Assembly (NCBI GenBank): GCA_947471745.1
Contig: CANJKZ010000927.1
Coordinates: forward strand, 1,372,501 to 1,436,500
Source: Closterium sp. Naga37s-1
Lineage: Eukaryota; Streptophyta; Zygnematophyceae; Desmidiales; Closteriaceae
Direction: 5' to 3'
DNA length: 64,000 bases
Shown here: piece by piece, positions 30,933 through 40,537 of the stretch
Layout: each line of letters starts with the position of its first letter
How positions within the stretch are numbered: the stretch's first letter is position 1
Program-made: the position numbers and the translations under genes
Notes under the pieces: model-generated
The model's database searches: none
Seen by the model: only the letters and a program-made list of their open reading frames with translations
Told to the model about the DNA's origin: nothing

Positions 30933-32886
30933 ATGGCAATACAGAAGGAGAGAAGGTCCTCTAACGGCTCTCCCGGCACTACTTCTATTCCACCTCCAGC
31001 CTCTGGTCTACAGACAGAGGGAGGCACAGCAACAAGACTAGCTGGTGAGTCTACTGGAACTCCTGCGAACCAGGCAACAGGCTTCGACCCAAACATGATG
31101 GAGAAATTCTTCTCCTTCATGTCCTTCTAAGCAAGCAGTACCTGCGCAGTCAAACAACAGCGACAACAACAACGATGTCACACCCATGAGTCTTGATGGC
31201 TCATCCTATGCGCGCGGAAATCAGCAGCAACCCACCTTCGCTCCGTACGAGCCTCAACGTGGCTCCATCAGCTTCATGCCGCATCAGCAGCCTTCACCTG
31301 GACAAGAGAAGACACTGGACGCACTTCAAGTCTAATCGCAGTTCGCGCACGTTCTAAAACTACAAACATCAAGACCATTCAACGGCAAAGACTTCTATAC
31401 CTGGTCATTCGAGTTCGAGCTGATGATGGAAAGCGCGCAAATCCTCGGATTCTTCGACGGTTCCCTGCCATACCCAACACATGGAACACAGTACGACAAG
31501 CAGCAGTATACATATCAGTCACTGATGGCGTACACAATCCTGCTACGAAACATAACGCCAATTGAGGAGCAGAACATCCGGTCTTATCGTGGATACGGCA
31601 ACTCCGCCGAGCTCGCGTACAGCCGCTTGAAGAACCTGTATCAAGCAACAGACAGGGTCAATTAGAGTCGGTTAATGGCACAGCTAACAACAGTGGAAAT
31701 GAAAACCGGCAAAAAGGGAATGGCATATGTAAGCCAATGTCGCGGACTACGCGACAGACTACTTTGATGCGGCAGATCAATCTCCGAAGAAGCATTCGTC
31801 ATAGTCGTCATCAACGGCCTCGGTCCTCACTAGCGCTCCACTCGAGCTATTCTCCGAGCTCACGGGAAGATCTCCGAAGTGGCACTCTACGCCAAAATCC
31901 ACGCTGAATAGCAGGACATGGACCTGCACGAAGAACGTCACAAGAAACGAGCATCAGCACCCGGGTTCGCGTTTCATACTCAACGACGCTACAACAACAA
32001 CAACAACAACAACCGACAGAACAAGTATCAAGCACAACAACCCGTACCTCCGTTCTGTCATCTCTGCAAAACGTCAGGTCACCCTCGCACAAACTGCCCA
32101 AATCGACAGCAGTCAGCGGCACCGCACCGTCAACTTCGACCTTCGAGAAGTCGGGTGGCCTCCACACAGACGCATCCCCACCAATCAAACGCAGTCTTCA
32201 ACAACATCAACGACGCAACCTGCACAAGGAACAAGAAATATTGTCATTGCAGGGCAAGGATAACATACTCCTGCGTCACCAAATCACCACCACACTACTC
32301 GCCAGAAGAACTACTCAACGAAAGTACTCCTCGCCTCGAGTCTTTGGAGCCGAACCCGACGTACGAAGCCATCGCCCAGAGCGAGCCGTCCGAGAAAGAC
32401 ACCTGGTTCTTGGACAGCTACTGCGGGCAGCACATGTGCTCCTTGGGTCGCTTCGTTCAACGGGAACACCAACTGCAGCGCGAAGTCGTCATTACCGTCG
32501 CCAACAATCAGAATCTGCGCACACGACGACAGGGCGTAGTTCAGCTTCAGTCACGAGAAACCAACGTTATACTGCAAATGTCAAAAATCCTAATTGCAGA
32601 AGGAATCGGCTACAACTTACTCAGCGTCAGTCAGTTGATGGCGAAGGGAATTCATCTTGAAGCAGACAGCACCACCCATGACTTCAAACTGTACAACGGG
32701 AGAAGCGGACTGTACATCGGAAAGGCCATACTGAAGAACATTGTCTTCGTCCTCGACTTTGTTCCAGATCAAGGTACCGCCGACAGCGACGGAATGTTAA
32801 CTTCACTTCCTGGACACACCCAACGGATATCGACCCCGACTTCAGTCCTGGCGGCTTCCGGTACTCGAACACTATACCTGAAATAG
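30933..32886 (+). pseudogene. gag and protease remnants of element G
   Basis: Pieces in different frames: MAIQKERRSSNGSPGT (30933-31130), a gag core with FEFELMMESAQILGFFDGSLPYPTHG (31423-31665, split here only by reading), and 31918-32886 with an Asn run, a canonical knuckle CHLCKTSGHPRTNC (near 32060-32100) and a protease-like WFLDSYCGQHMCS (near 32404). In that last motif the expected D-S-G reads D-S-Y; in H it is D-S-C. TAG or frameshifts separate the pieces. Gag and protease roles are inferred from copia order. Confidence 0.82.
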
Positions 32887-33009
32887 AACGGACGAGAGCA
32901 TTAGCAACAATCCAGACAACACCGGCAGTAGCAGAGACAACACCGGCAGCAGGAGAGACAACATCGGCAGCAGCAGAGACAACACCGACAGCAACAAAGA
33001 CAACATCGG
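32887..33009 (+). repeat. 21-bp minisatellite in G, left part
   Basis: Imperfect 21-bp units built on CAGCAGAGACAACATCGG, matching the AETTSAA heptapeptide repeats seen in H (36412-36567). The array is split by the TRIM at 33010 and resumes at 33362. Confidence 0.8.
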
Positions 33010-33356
33010 TGTCAGAGGTCCACTGGTGATCCCCGATTGATCCTAGGGAAGGGTTACAGGCACGGTTGCCTGGGGGGTTATGGGCGCACTGGCCCGCTAC
33101 TTAAACAAGCCCTTTTATCCCAATGGTCTAGTGGTTGGGATTCTGACATGGTATCAGAGCGAAGGTTTCGGGTTCGAATCCCGGTGTATGCACTTCGGGC
33201 ATCCCAGTGCGGGGGGGTGTCAGAGGTCCACTGGTGATCCCCGATTGATCCTAGGGAAGGGTTACAGGCACGGTTGCCTGGGGGGTTATGGGCGCACTGG
33301 CCCGCTACTTAAACAAGCCCTTTTATCCCAATGGTCTAGTGGTTGGGATTCTGACA
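33010..33356 (+). mobile_element. TRIM: miniature LTR retrotransposon (347 bp)
   Basis: Two identical 139-bp LTRs (33010-33148 and 33218-33356) beginning TGTCAGAGG and ending TTCTGACA enclose only 69 bp. The interior starts with TGGTATCAGAGC, a perfect initiator tRNA-Met primer-binding site, and ends in a GTGCGGGGGG polypurine tract. Perfect ATCGG duplications (33005-33009 and 33357-33361) flank it. There is no coding capacity, so it must use proteins from other elements. Identical LTRs point to a young insertion into the old element G. The LTR end and interior also carry a tRNA-type promoter arrangement, listed separately. Confidence 0.95.
33117..33188 (+). promoter_or_regulatory. tRNA-like split Pol III promoter in the TRIM
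   Basis: TGGTCTAGTGG at 33124-33134 fits the A-box consensus TRGYNNARNGG at every position and lies in the 3' end of the left LTR. GGTTCGAATCC at 33171-33181 fits the B-box and lies in the interior. Their starts are 47 bp apart, as in a short-arm tRNA gene. TCGGG/CCCGG can form a T-stem around the B-box. The A-box is the loop of a perfect 7-bp hairpin (ATCCCAA/TTGGGAT). The acceptor arm does not pair, so this is tRNA-like, not a tRNA gene. Function is inferred. Confidence 0.55.
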
Positions 33357-33420
33357 ATCGGCAGCAGTAGAGACAACATCGGCAGCAGCAGAGACACCAC
33401 AAGCGCCAATCGCTGGTCCT
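33357..33420 (+). repeat. 21-bp minisatellite in G, right part
   Basis: Continuation of the array at 32887-33009 after the TRIM; it begins with the duplicated ATCGG. Confidence 0.75.
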
Positions 33421-34841
33421 TCAACAACACCAGCCTTCATCGACGACACGCCACCGACTCCTGCGCAACAGCTGACTCCCACTCCACGGGAAGTCCACAG
33501 AAGCGCAAACCTCACCGCAGGTTTCTATTCCAACTCCGACCTGTACAGACGTTCACCCGGACATCGTGCTAGCGAAGACATCTGGCATGCAAGGATGGGA
33601 TACCCGAGCAACACAACGTTAAACAACACGATAAGAGCAGGTGTTCATCTTGATAAAGACTCACTGCTTCTACATGACGGCAGAGAACTTCAACGAGTCC
33701 GCGGAACGTGTTTTACCTGCCCTGAAGCTAACTTACCACATCAGCCGTTCGCCTCTCACCACAACCCTAGCGCACCAGCTTACGCACCACTGGAGAAAAG
33801 TGTACAGCGACATATTGTACAATCGTGAACCCGGACAAGGAGCCTACAACTACGTCATCACGTTGATCGATGCCGCCACACGATATGTCTGGCATCTCAA
33901 ACTTCCAAGCCGCGACATGGCCTTCGAAGCTTTCGTCGCCTGGCTTCCAGTAACAGAACGGGAATCAGGAGTGAAGTTGAAAAGCTACCAGTTAGATGGG
34001 GGAGGGGGATATTAGTCACAGAGGTTCAAGGACTACCTAGCAGAAAGAGGCATCAAACGGCTCATCTCCCTTCCCTACGCCCATCTGCAACAAGGCATGG
34101 CAGAAAGAATGAACATGACCCTTCAGAACACCATGCGCAAGCTGCTACATGGCATGCGGCCACCCAACCACCAGTGGCCCGAAGCAATGGACCATGCCGT
34201 GATGCTGCACAACTTGCTCTCGTCATCATCACTCCCGTATAACGCATCACCGCACCTGCTGTGGACAGGAAAATTGGGCAGCACAAAAATGTTACGAGTG
34301 TTCGGCTGCATGGTATAGTACCGACCCCCAACTGCACGAGCCGGCCGATTCTCTCAACGCGCACAGTGGGGAGTACACCCGGGCATCGAAAAACATTACA
34401 ACGCGTGGAACATTTTTTACGTCCACTTGACGTCCACTCATCCACTCGACGTCCACACGAAGGAAACAGTAGCAGCACGTGACGTGATTTTCTATGAACC
34501 ACTCACCCTCCCAACATATCATGCCAACCTGGAAGAAGATCGAGACCCCACAGGCGGATTTCATGGTGACTGAGCCTTCGCCTCCGCAGCAGACGAAGCT
34601 GACTGGGACGAGCAAAATGTGGACGGAGCCTCGGAGGAAGCCGGACCTCTTCCGTACTGCTCAGTGGTCGTCCCGATGGACGACGACAACCCTCGCGAAA
34701 GCATCAACGCCGAAGTCTACTACGACTTCGCCGACAATGATTACGTTACACCCCAGTCAGTCGACACCAACGTTTCGGAACGCGTAGGCCCCAACTTCTT
34801 ACCTGATCCAGCTAATCCCGAGGACGCAAATCTCCCCCGCT
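33421..34841 (+). pseudogene. Integrase and linker remnants of element G
   Basis: Reads MGYPSNTTLNNTIRAGVH and TCFTCPEAN (zinc region, 33595-33760), then YSDILYNREPGQGAYNYV and LIDAATRYVW (core), YQLDGGGGY, HLQQGMAERMN and LLHGMRPPNHQWPEAMDH. A frame change near 33800, TAG at about 34013 and others break it. The linker near 34619-34840 ends GPNFLPDPANPEDANLPR. The second catalytic Asp survives here, while H has Ala at the same position. Confidence 0.8.
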
Positions 34842-34976
34842 ACACGTCACTAAGCTGCTCCATCCCCCAGAGCCTGCTGAACCGTGGCAGGCTCCTTCGG
34901 TGGCGATGCTCCATGGACGGCGGTGACAAGTCCCAGTATCTGCAGCCCACTCTGTGTCTAGCGGGGGAGATTTGCG
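34825..34976. other. Tail-to-tail junction of G and H
   Basis: CGCAAATCTCCCCCGCT at 34825-34841 is the exact inverted complement of 34960-34976; these are equivalent linker positions of G (+) and H (-). Between them, on the minus strand, H continues about 118 bp further with ATVQQALGDGAA, which resembles the entry to a copia RT, while G stops at 34841. Both elements have therefore lost RT and RNase H at this point. Confidence 0.75.
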
Positions 34977-36201
34977 CCCTCGGGATAAGCTGCTCCATCT
35001 CCCGCTTCTGGATCAGGTAAGAAATTGGGCCCTATGCGTTTGGAGACGTTGGTGTCGTCCGGTTGGGGTGTAACGTAACCGTTGTCGGCGAAGTCATAGT
35101 AGACTTCGGCGTTGACACTTTCACGAGGGTTGTCGTCGTCCATGGGTATGTCCACTGAGCAGTACGGAAGAGGTCCAGCTTCCTCCGAAGCTCCGTCCAC
35201 ATTCTGGTCGTCCCAGTCAGCTTCATCTGCTGCCAAAGTGAAGGCTCGGTCCCCACGAAAACCGCCCGTAACATCCCATTCTGCTTCAAGGTTGTCCAGG
35301 TACGTCTGAAGTGTGAGTCGCTCATAGAAGATGACATCACATGCTGCTACTGTTTCCTTTGTGTGGACGTAAAAAATCTTCCATGCGTTGTAGTGTTTTT
35401 CGATGCCCAGATGTAGTCCCCACTGTGCGCGTTGGGAGAATCGTCCGGCTCGTGCAGCTGGGGGTCGGTACTGTACCATGCAGCCGAACACTCGTAACAT
35501 TTTTGTGCTGCCCAATTTCCTGTCCACAGCAGATGCGGTGATGCGTTGTTCGGGAGCGCTGATGAGAAGAGCAAGTTGTGCAGCATGACAGCGTGATCCA
35601 TCGCCTCAGGCCACTGGTGGTTGGGTAGCCGCATGCCACGTAGCAGCTTGCGCATGGTGTTCTGGAGGGTCCTGTTCATTCTTTCTGCCACGCCTTGTTG
35701 CTGATGAGCGTAGGGAAGCGAGACGAGTTGCTTGATGCCTCTCTCTGCAAGGTACCGCGTGAATCGCTGTGACTGATATTCTCCTCCTCCAGCTGTCTGG
35801 AAGCTTTTCAGCTTCAACCCTGATTCCCTTTCTGCTACTGGAAGCCAGGCAACGAAAGCTTCGGAGGCCATGTCGCGGCTCGGAAGGTTGAGGTGCCAGG
35901 TGTACCGGGTGGCGGCGTCGATGAACGTGATGACGTAGTTGTAGGCTCCTTGTCCGCTTTCACGGTTGAACAGTATGTCACTGTAAACCTTCTCCAGTGG
36001 TGTGTATCCAGGTGCGCTCGGGTTGTGGTGAGAGACGAACGGCTGATGAGGTAAGTCGGCTTCAGGGCAGGTAAAACATGTTCTGCGAACTCGTTGAAGT
36101 TCTCTGCCTTCGTGTAGTAGCAGTGAGTCCTTGTCGAGTACTCCAGCTCTTATTGTGTTGTTTAATGTTGTGTTGCTTGGGTACCCAACCTTGCGTGTCA
36201 A
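34842..36201 (-). pseudogene. Integrase and linker of element H
   Basis: Longer open frames than in G. 36201-35347 reads KVGYPSNTTLNNTIRAGVL, TCFTCPEADLPHQPF, YSDILFNRESGQGAYNYVITF, FQTAGGGEYQSQRF and HQQQGVAERMNRT, then a frameshift near 35350. The usual second catalytic Asp (TDNGGEF in most copia integrases) is Ala (TAGGGEY), so this copy is probably inactive. 35527-34958 continues with LRVFGCMVQYRP and the acidic linker YYDFADNGYVTPQ to EGANLPR. Confidence 0.83.
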
Positions 36202-36836
36202 ATTGATTCGCTGGCGCGATGTTCGGGTGATCGCCTGTACAGATCGGAGTTGGAGTAAAATCTCGCGGTGAGGTTGGCGCTTTTGTGAACTTCGCGTGGA
36301 GTGGGAGTCAACTGCTGCGCAGGAGTCGGTGGAGTATCGTCGATAAAAGCTGGTGCCGTTGAAGGACCCGCGACTGGTGTCGTAGTCGGTGTTGCTTCTG
36401 CTGCTGCCGGGGTTGTCTCTGCTGCTGGCGATGTTGTCTCTGCTACTGCTGATGTTGTCTCTGCTGCTGCCGATGTTGTCTCTGCTGCTGCCGATGTTAT
36501 TTCTACTGTTGCCGATGTTGTCACTGCTGCTGCTGATGTTGTCTCTGCTGCTGCTGATGTTTGTTGGATTGTTACTAACACTCTTGTTCGCTCTGCTTCA
36601 GGTATAGTGTGCGAGTACCAGAAGCCTTCAGGACTGAAGCCGAGGTGTGTCGAGGAGGTGGAAGTTGACGATGGCGTCGCTGTCGGCGGTGCCTTGGTCT
36701 GGAACGAAGTCAAGAACGAAGTCATTGTTCTTCAAGACTGCTTTGCCGATCTAGAGTCCACCCTTCCCGTGGTACAGCTTGAAGTCCTGGCTGGTGTTCT
36801 CTGCTTCGAGATGAATTCCCTTCGCCATTAGTTGAC
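36198..36836 (-). pseudogene. Region between protease and integrase of H, with heptapeptide repeats
   Basis: Minus-strand frame with TSFLTSFQTKAPPTATPSS and GFSPEGFWYSHTIPEAERTR, then about seven tandem repeats of AAETTSA (21-bp DNA units, 36412-36567), then GPSTAPAFIDDTPPTPAQQ. In G the same array hosts the TRIM. This spacer is low-complexity and probably unstructured. Confidence 0.78.
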
Positions 36837-37816
36837 TGACGCTGAGTAAGTTATAGCCGAACCCTTCTACGATTAAAACCTTTGACATCTGCAGAATAAC
36901 GTTGGTTTCTCGAGACCGGAGTTGAACTATCCCCTGTCGTCGTGTGCGCAGGTTCCGGTTGTTGGCGATAGTGATTACGACCTCGCGCTAAAGTAGGTGT
37001 TCTCGTTGAATGAAGCGACCTGAGGAGCACATGTGCTGTCCGCAGCAGCTGTCCAAGAACCAGGTGTCTTTCCCGGACGACTCGCTCTGGGCGATGGCTG
37101 CGTACGTTGGATTCGGCTCCAATGATTCACGGCGAGGGGTGCTTTCGTCGAGCTGTTCTTCTGGTGAGTAGTATGGTGGCGATCCGGTGATGCATGAATC
37201 TGTTGGTCTTGCCATGCAGCTTACGATGTTTCTTGCGCCTTGTGCAGGTTTTGTCATCGATGTCGTTGAGGACTGTACTTGATTGGTGGGATGCGCATGT
37301 GTCGAAGCAACTTGAATGCTTGAGGGCCGAAGTTGACGTTGCGGTGGCGTTGACTGCAGTTGATTGGGGCAGTGTGTGCGACGATGTCCTGACATCTTGC
37401 AGAGATGGCAGAACGGCGGTACGTACTGCTGAGCTTGATGTTTGTTCTGTCAATTGTTGTTGTTGTTGTAGCGTCGTTAAGTGTGAAATGCGAACTCAGG
37501 TACGGACGCTCTTTTCTTGTGTCGTTCTTCGAGTAGGTCCATATCCTGCTGTTCAGCGCAGAGTGCCTCTTCGGAGATCTTCCTGTGAGCTCGAAGGATA
37601 GCTCGAGTGGAGCGCCAATGAGGACCGAGGCGAGTGATGACAACTTTCACGAAGGCTTCTTCGGATATCGATCCTCCGCATCGAAGGAGTCTATCGCGTA
37701 GTCCACGACAACGGCTGATATACCCCATCCCATTTTCGCTGGGTTTCATTTCCACTGTTGTCAGCTGTGCCATGAGACGACTTTGATTAACACTGTCTGT
37801 TGCTTGATACGGGTTC
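36837..37816 (-). pseudogene. gag C-terminus and protease of element H
   Basis: Minus-strand pieces: gag with MAQLTTVEMKPSENGMGYIS and LRDRLLRCGGSISEEAF (37773-37477), the knuckle end MSGHRRTHCPNQ, and the protease WFLDSCCGQHMCSSGRF near 37075. D-S-C stands where D-S-G is expected. Frames break repeatedly. Element L interrupts gag at 37816. Confidence 0.8.
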
Positions 37817-38046
37817 TGTTAGAAAATATAAGTTCATATTATCTATATGTAACGGCCTGTAAAATTGGTTACTGTAGTTATAGCGTTTTCCTACTTGGTG
37901 GTGCACCTTTCTTGTTTCTTCTTGCCTATTTGTACTGCTTGCTCTATAATGAACCACCTCTCTTTTGGCCTTCCCTCTCGACTCTCGTTCCTAACTCTCG
38001 CCACACCTAGGGTTCCTACTTTCTTGCCTAAGATAGTCTTTCAACA
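37817..38046 (+). repeat. 5' LTR of element L
   Basis: 230 bp, TGTTAGAAAATATAAG to GTCTTTCAACA. About ten differences from the 3' LTR, so L is older than B, D or E. Confidence 0.92.
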
Positions 38047-38097
38047 TGGTATCGAGCTAGTTTCCAATCAACGGGCCCACCGATTTTCGACCCTAGC

Positions 38098-38355
38098 ATG
38101 GCGGCCCTCCCTCCCGACGAGTTTTTGCTGCAAGTGTGCCGCCACAGTGACCGTCGCGTCGAAATCCGTGACGGTCCTGATCGTCAGCGCGATCGACGGG
38201 GCGAAGGCGGCGCTCTGCTCGTCGCGCTGCCTCGTCGCCCCGTCGTTCGCGGCCACGCTGCCCTGTGTCGCTGCTTCGTCACGCCTCCGTTACAGCCCTC
38301 TGTCCCGCTCATCGTGCCCGACCAACTGTCCCCGCCCACCCTCCCGCCGGTCTAG
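38098..38355 (+). CDS. Short open frame inside element L, function unknown
   Basis: The first ATG after the primer-binding site opens 85 codons (MAALPPDEFLLQVCRHSDRR..). It is Arg- and Pro-rich and I recognise no domain. Its place is that of a gag start, and the bases before it (GGGCCCACC) resemble the leader of B, so it may be a decayed gag start or chance. Confidence 0.3.
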   Translation: MAALPPDEFLLQVCRHSDRRVEIRDGPDRQRDRRGEGGALLVALPRRPVVRGHAALCRCFVTPPLQPSVPLIVPDQLSPPTLPPV

Positions 38356-38666
38356 CTGCAACTGTCGCACTTGCTGCTGCCGTGCGTGCTCCTGCTGTGG
38401 GGGCGAGGTCGTGGGCGTGGCGGACAGTGGGGGAGTTGGTATGACGGGATGGCCGCTGTGAGCCGCCAGCAGCACCTGCCGTCGCCCTTTAACGCCCCAT
38501 ACGCGACTGTCGCTGTGTGTGGGAGGGTGAGGGAGTAGCGGGAGTGCACTTGCAGGAACCAGCCGACGCCCTCCTCTCTCCTCTCTCTCCCTGCAGCGCC
38601 GGTCGCTGTGGGAGAGGGGGGGAGTGTGAGGGGGTGGCGAGAGAGATTGTGCCGCATCTGCAGCTG

Positions 38667-38669
<3 letters not shown>

Positions 38670-38716
<47 letters not shown>
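38670..38716 (+). repeat. (CT)n microsatellite in L
   Basis: 47 bp of uninterrupted CT dinucleotides in the interior of L. Confidence 0.97.
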
Positions 38717-38719
<3 letters not shown>

Positions 38720-39123
38720 GCCGCACGTGCTGCTGTGGGGGGGAAGGGTGAGAGAGGGTGGCGGAAGTCAGCCGGGCATCTGCTGCTGCCGCCCGCTGCA
38801 ACCGTGGCACCTCCAGCTGCCGCCCCTGCCGCCACCTGCCCTTGCTTCTGCTGCCTGCTGCTGGGGCCTGCAGGTGCTGCCGTCGAGCCGCTGCTGTCCT
38901 GTTGCACGTTGCAGCCACAGAGCCTGCTCCTCAGGCGACCTGCCGCCCCTACACCTGCTACTGATTCTGCCTTGGCCGAGGGGTTGGTACAGCTGGATCT
39001 GCCACCACTGCAGTGGATGCCACTGCACTTGCTTGTTGCTACGATTTCCGCTGCGCATTCGCGCTGTACCCCTTCAAGGGGTGCTAACTGCATACTCCTC
39101 TCCTACAGCCAGTTATGGGGGCG

Positions 39124-39352
39124 TGTCAGAAAATATAACTTCATATTTTCTATATGTAACAGCCTGTAGGATTGGTTACTATAGTTATAGCGTTTTCCTA
39201 CTTGGTGGTGCACCTTTCTTGTTTCTTCTTGCCTATTTGTACTGCTGGTTTATAATGAACCACCTCTCTTTTGGCCTTCCCTCTCGACTCTCGTTCCTAA
39301 CTCTCGCCACACCTAGGGTTCCTACTTTCTTGCCTAAGATAGTCTTTCAACA
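39124..39352 (+). repeat. 3' LTR of element L
   Basis: 229 bp, TGTCAGAAAATATAAC to GTCTTTCAACA; direct repeat of 37817-38046. Confidence 0.92.
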
Positions 39353-39476
39353 GGTTCTTCAGGTGGTTGTATGCGAGCTCGGCGGAGTTGCCGTATCCAC
39401 GATAAGATCGGATGTTCTGCTGCTCGTTCGCCGTTATGTTCCATAACAGGATTGTGTACGCCATCACTGGCTGATA
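39353..39476 (-). pseudogene. gag fragment of H between L and a MITE
   Basis: Continues gag of H; aligns with 31560-31660 of G (GGATACGGCAACTCCGCCGAG in G against its inverted copy here). It ends at the TA where the MITE is inserted. Confidence 0.75.
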
Positions 39477-39768
39477 CCGTCATCGCTCGGATATAAGACA
39501 TATATGTCTTATCTCGTACACTAGAAAAAATGCTTCGGTTATCTTGTATTTGGGGAGGTTTTGGGTGTCTGATAAGTCTTATAAATGGACAAAGAACCGT
39601 TTAGAAGATACCCCCTCTTTATACAATTGCCCCTAACCCTTACACTGGCTTAACTCGTACACAGAAATAGGTGTCTTATAAAGAGGCTAGCATGTTTATA
39701 AGAGACACCCGGATAATAGACAACCCCTGTCTACTATTCAACACTGTCTACTATCCGGGTGATGACGG
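39477..39768. mobile_element. MITE with TA target duplication (292 bp)
   Basis: Inverted ends CCGTCATCGCTCGGATA and CCGTCATCACCCGGATA, flanked by TA on both sides; G shows the empty site (CTGATATGTATACTG on the complementary strand). The termini resemble those of the 1581-bp transposon at 15223 (CCGTATCACCCCGGATA), so both probably use the same transposase family. The interior repeats TGTCTTATAA-type motifs and has no coding capacity. Confidence 0.88.
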
Positions 39769-39770
39769 TA

Positions 39771-40009
39771 CGTGTACTGCTGCTTGTCGTTCTGTGTTCC
39801 GTACGTTGGGTATGGCAGGGATCCGTCGAAGAATCCAAAGATTTGCGCGCCTTTCATCATCTCGAACTCAAATGACCAGGTATAAAAGTTTTTGCCGTCG
39901 AAAGGTGTCGATGTCTGCACTTTCAAGATGTGCGCGAACTGCGATTGAACCTGAAGCGCATCCAGTGTCTTTTCTTATCCAGGTGAAGGCTGCTGGTGTG
40001 GCATGAAGC
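39771..40009 (-). pseudogene. gag fragment of H between two MITEs
   Basis: Minus-strand frame KVQTSTPFDGKNFYTWSFEF, then MMKGAQIFGFFDGSLPYPTYG, is the gag core also seen at 31360-31500 in G. Confidence 0.82.
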
Positions 40010-40017
40010 TTATGGAG

Positions 40018-40529
40018 CAGGGCCCAAAATTGGTTTTGGCCCACCCTGTCAAATCAGAGCTCCAGGGTGGGCCAACCCTGACTCCTAGGGTAAAAAATCT
40101 CATACCCTGACGGAAACTGGGTAAAAAGTAACTTTAGCTGATTACGTGAACATGATCATATCAATTGTAAAAACCAAAACCGCAAGCTGAAGTGTTTCAG
40201 CTGGTTAGAAGTTTTGGTACGACTGGAAAGGTTGCGAGTTCGAATTCCATTAAGAAAATAACCCTAGCTGACTGCCCTATTTTGCGCAACATCCACCGTA
40301 TCCTCGCTACTAAAGACTCGGTATCAGTGTAACAGGGTTGAAACACTGATGAAAGTCAGGGGAAACAATCGCTAACTGGGTATAACGGATTTTATAAGGG
40401 TACAAAAAATTGAACTCTTTATGAGGCAGGGTAAGAAATCCGGGAGGCTGACCGGGTTAGGGCAACCCCAAAAAAAGCGGCCGCCAGTCAGGGCAATCAG
40501 GGTATTTTACCCTAACATTTTGGGGCCTG
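40018..40529. mobile_element. hAT-like MITE (512 bp)
   Basis: Starts CAGGGCCCAAAAT and ends with the inverted complement of CAGGCCCCAAAAT, flanked by perfect 8-bp duplications TTATGGAG (40010-40017 and 40530-40537). Eight-base duplications and CAGG ends are typical of hAT elements. Internal sequences repeat GGGTA-type motifs. Around 40190-40250 it contains TTTCAGCTGGTTAGAAG and GAGTTCGAATTCC, which resemble tRNA A- and B-boxes with one or two mismatches. No coding region. Confidence 0.9.
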
Positions 40530-40537
40530 TTATGGAG

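Larger units (their letters stand above)
30472..34841 (+). mobile_element. Copia-type element G, 5' two thirds, plus strand
   Basis: Begins with a complete 400-bp LTR and a primer-binding site and continues through gag, protease and integrase to the linker, where it breaks at 34841 and meets the minus-strand H. RT, RNase H and the 3' LTR are missing. It is related to H, differing by many substitutions and small indels. Its frames are broken throughout. Confidence 0.85.
37817..39352 (+). mobile_element. Non-autonomous LTR element L (1536 bp)
   Basis: LTRs 37817-38046 (230 bp) and 39124-39352 (229 bp) differ at about 4% and are flanked by perfect GGTTC duplications (37812-37816 and 39353-39357). 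The primer-binding site TGGTATCGAGC follows the 5' LTR and TTATGGGGGCG precedes the 3' LTR. Both match the copia A/B arrangement, so L probably depends on that lineage. The 1077-bp interior has no pol domain. It lies inside gag of H. Confidence 0.93.

Noticed and set aside
33117-33188. Functional tRNA gene within the TRIM
   Set aside because: D- and T-arm sequences fit, but the acceptor strands (ATCCCAA and TGTATGC) do not pair; kept as a promoter-like feature only.
32887-33420. CRISPR-like array (regular 21-bp units with spacers)
   Set aside because: Units are contiguous without spacers, encode a heptapeptide repeat of a retroelement and lie in a eukaryotic context.
37817-39352. L as a DNA transposon or segmental duplication
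   Set aside because: TG..CA ends, PBS, PPT and 5-bp TSD together identify an LTR retroelement.
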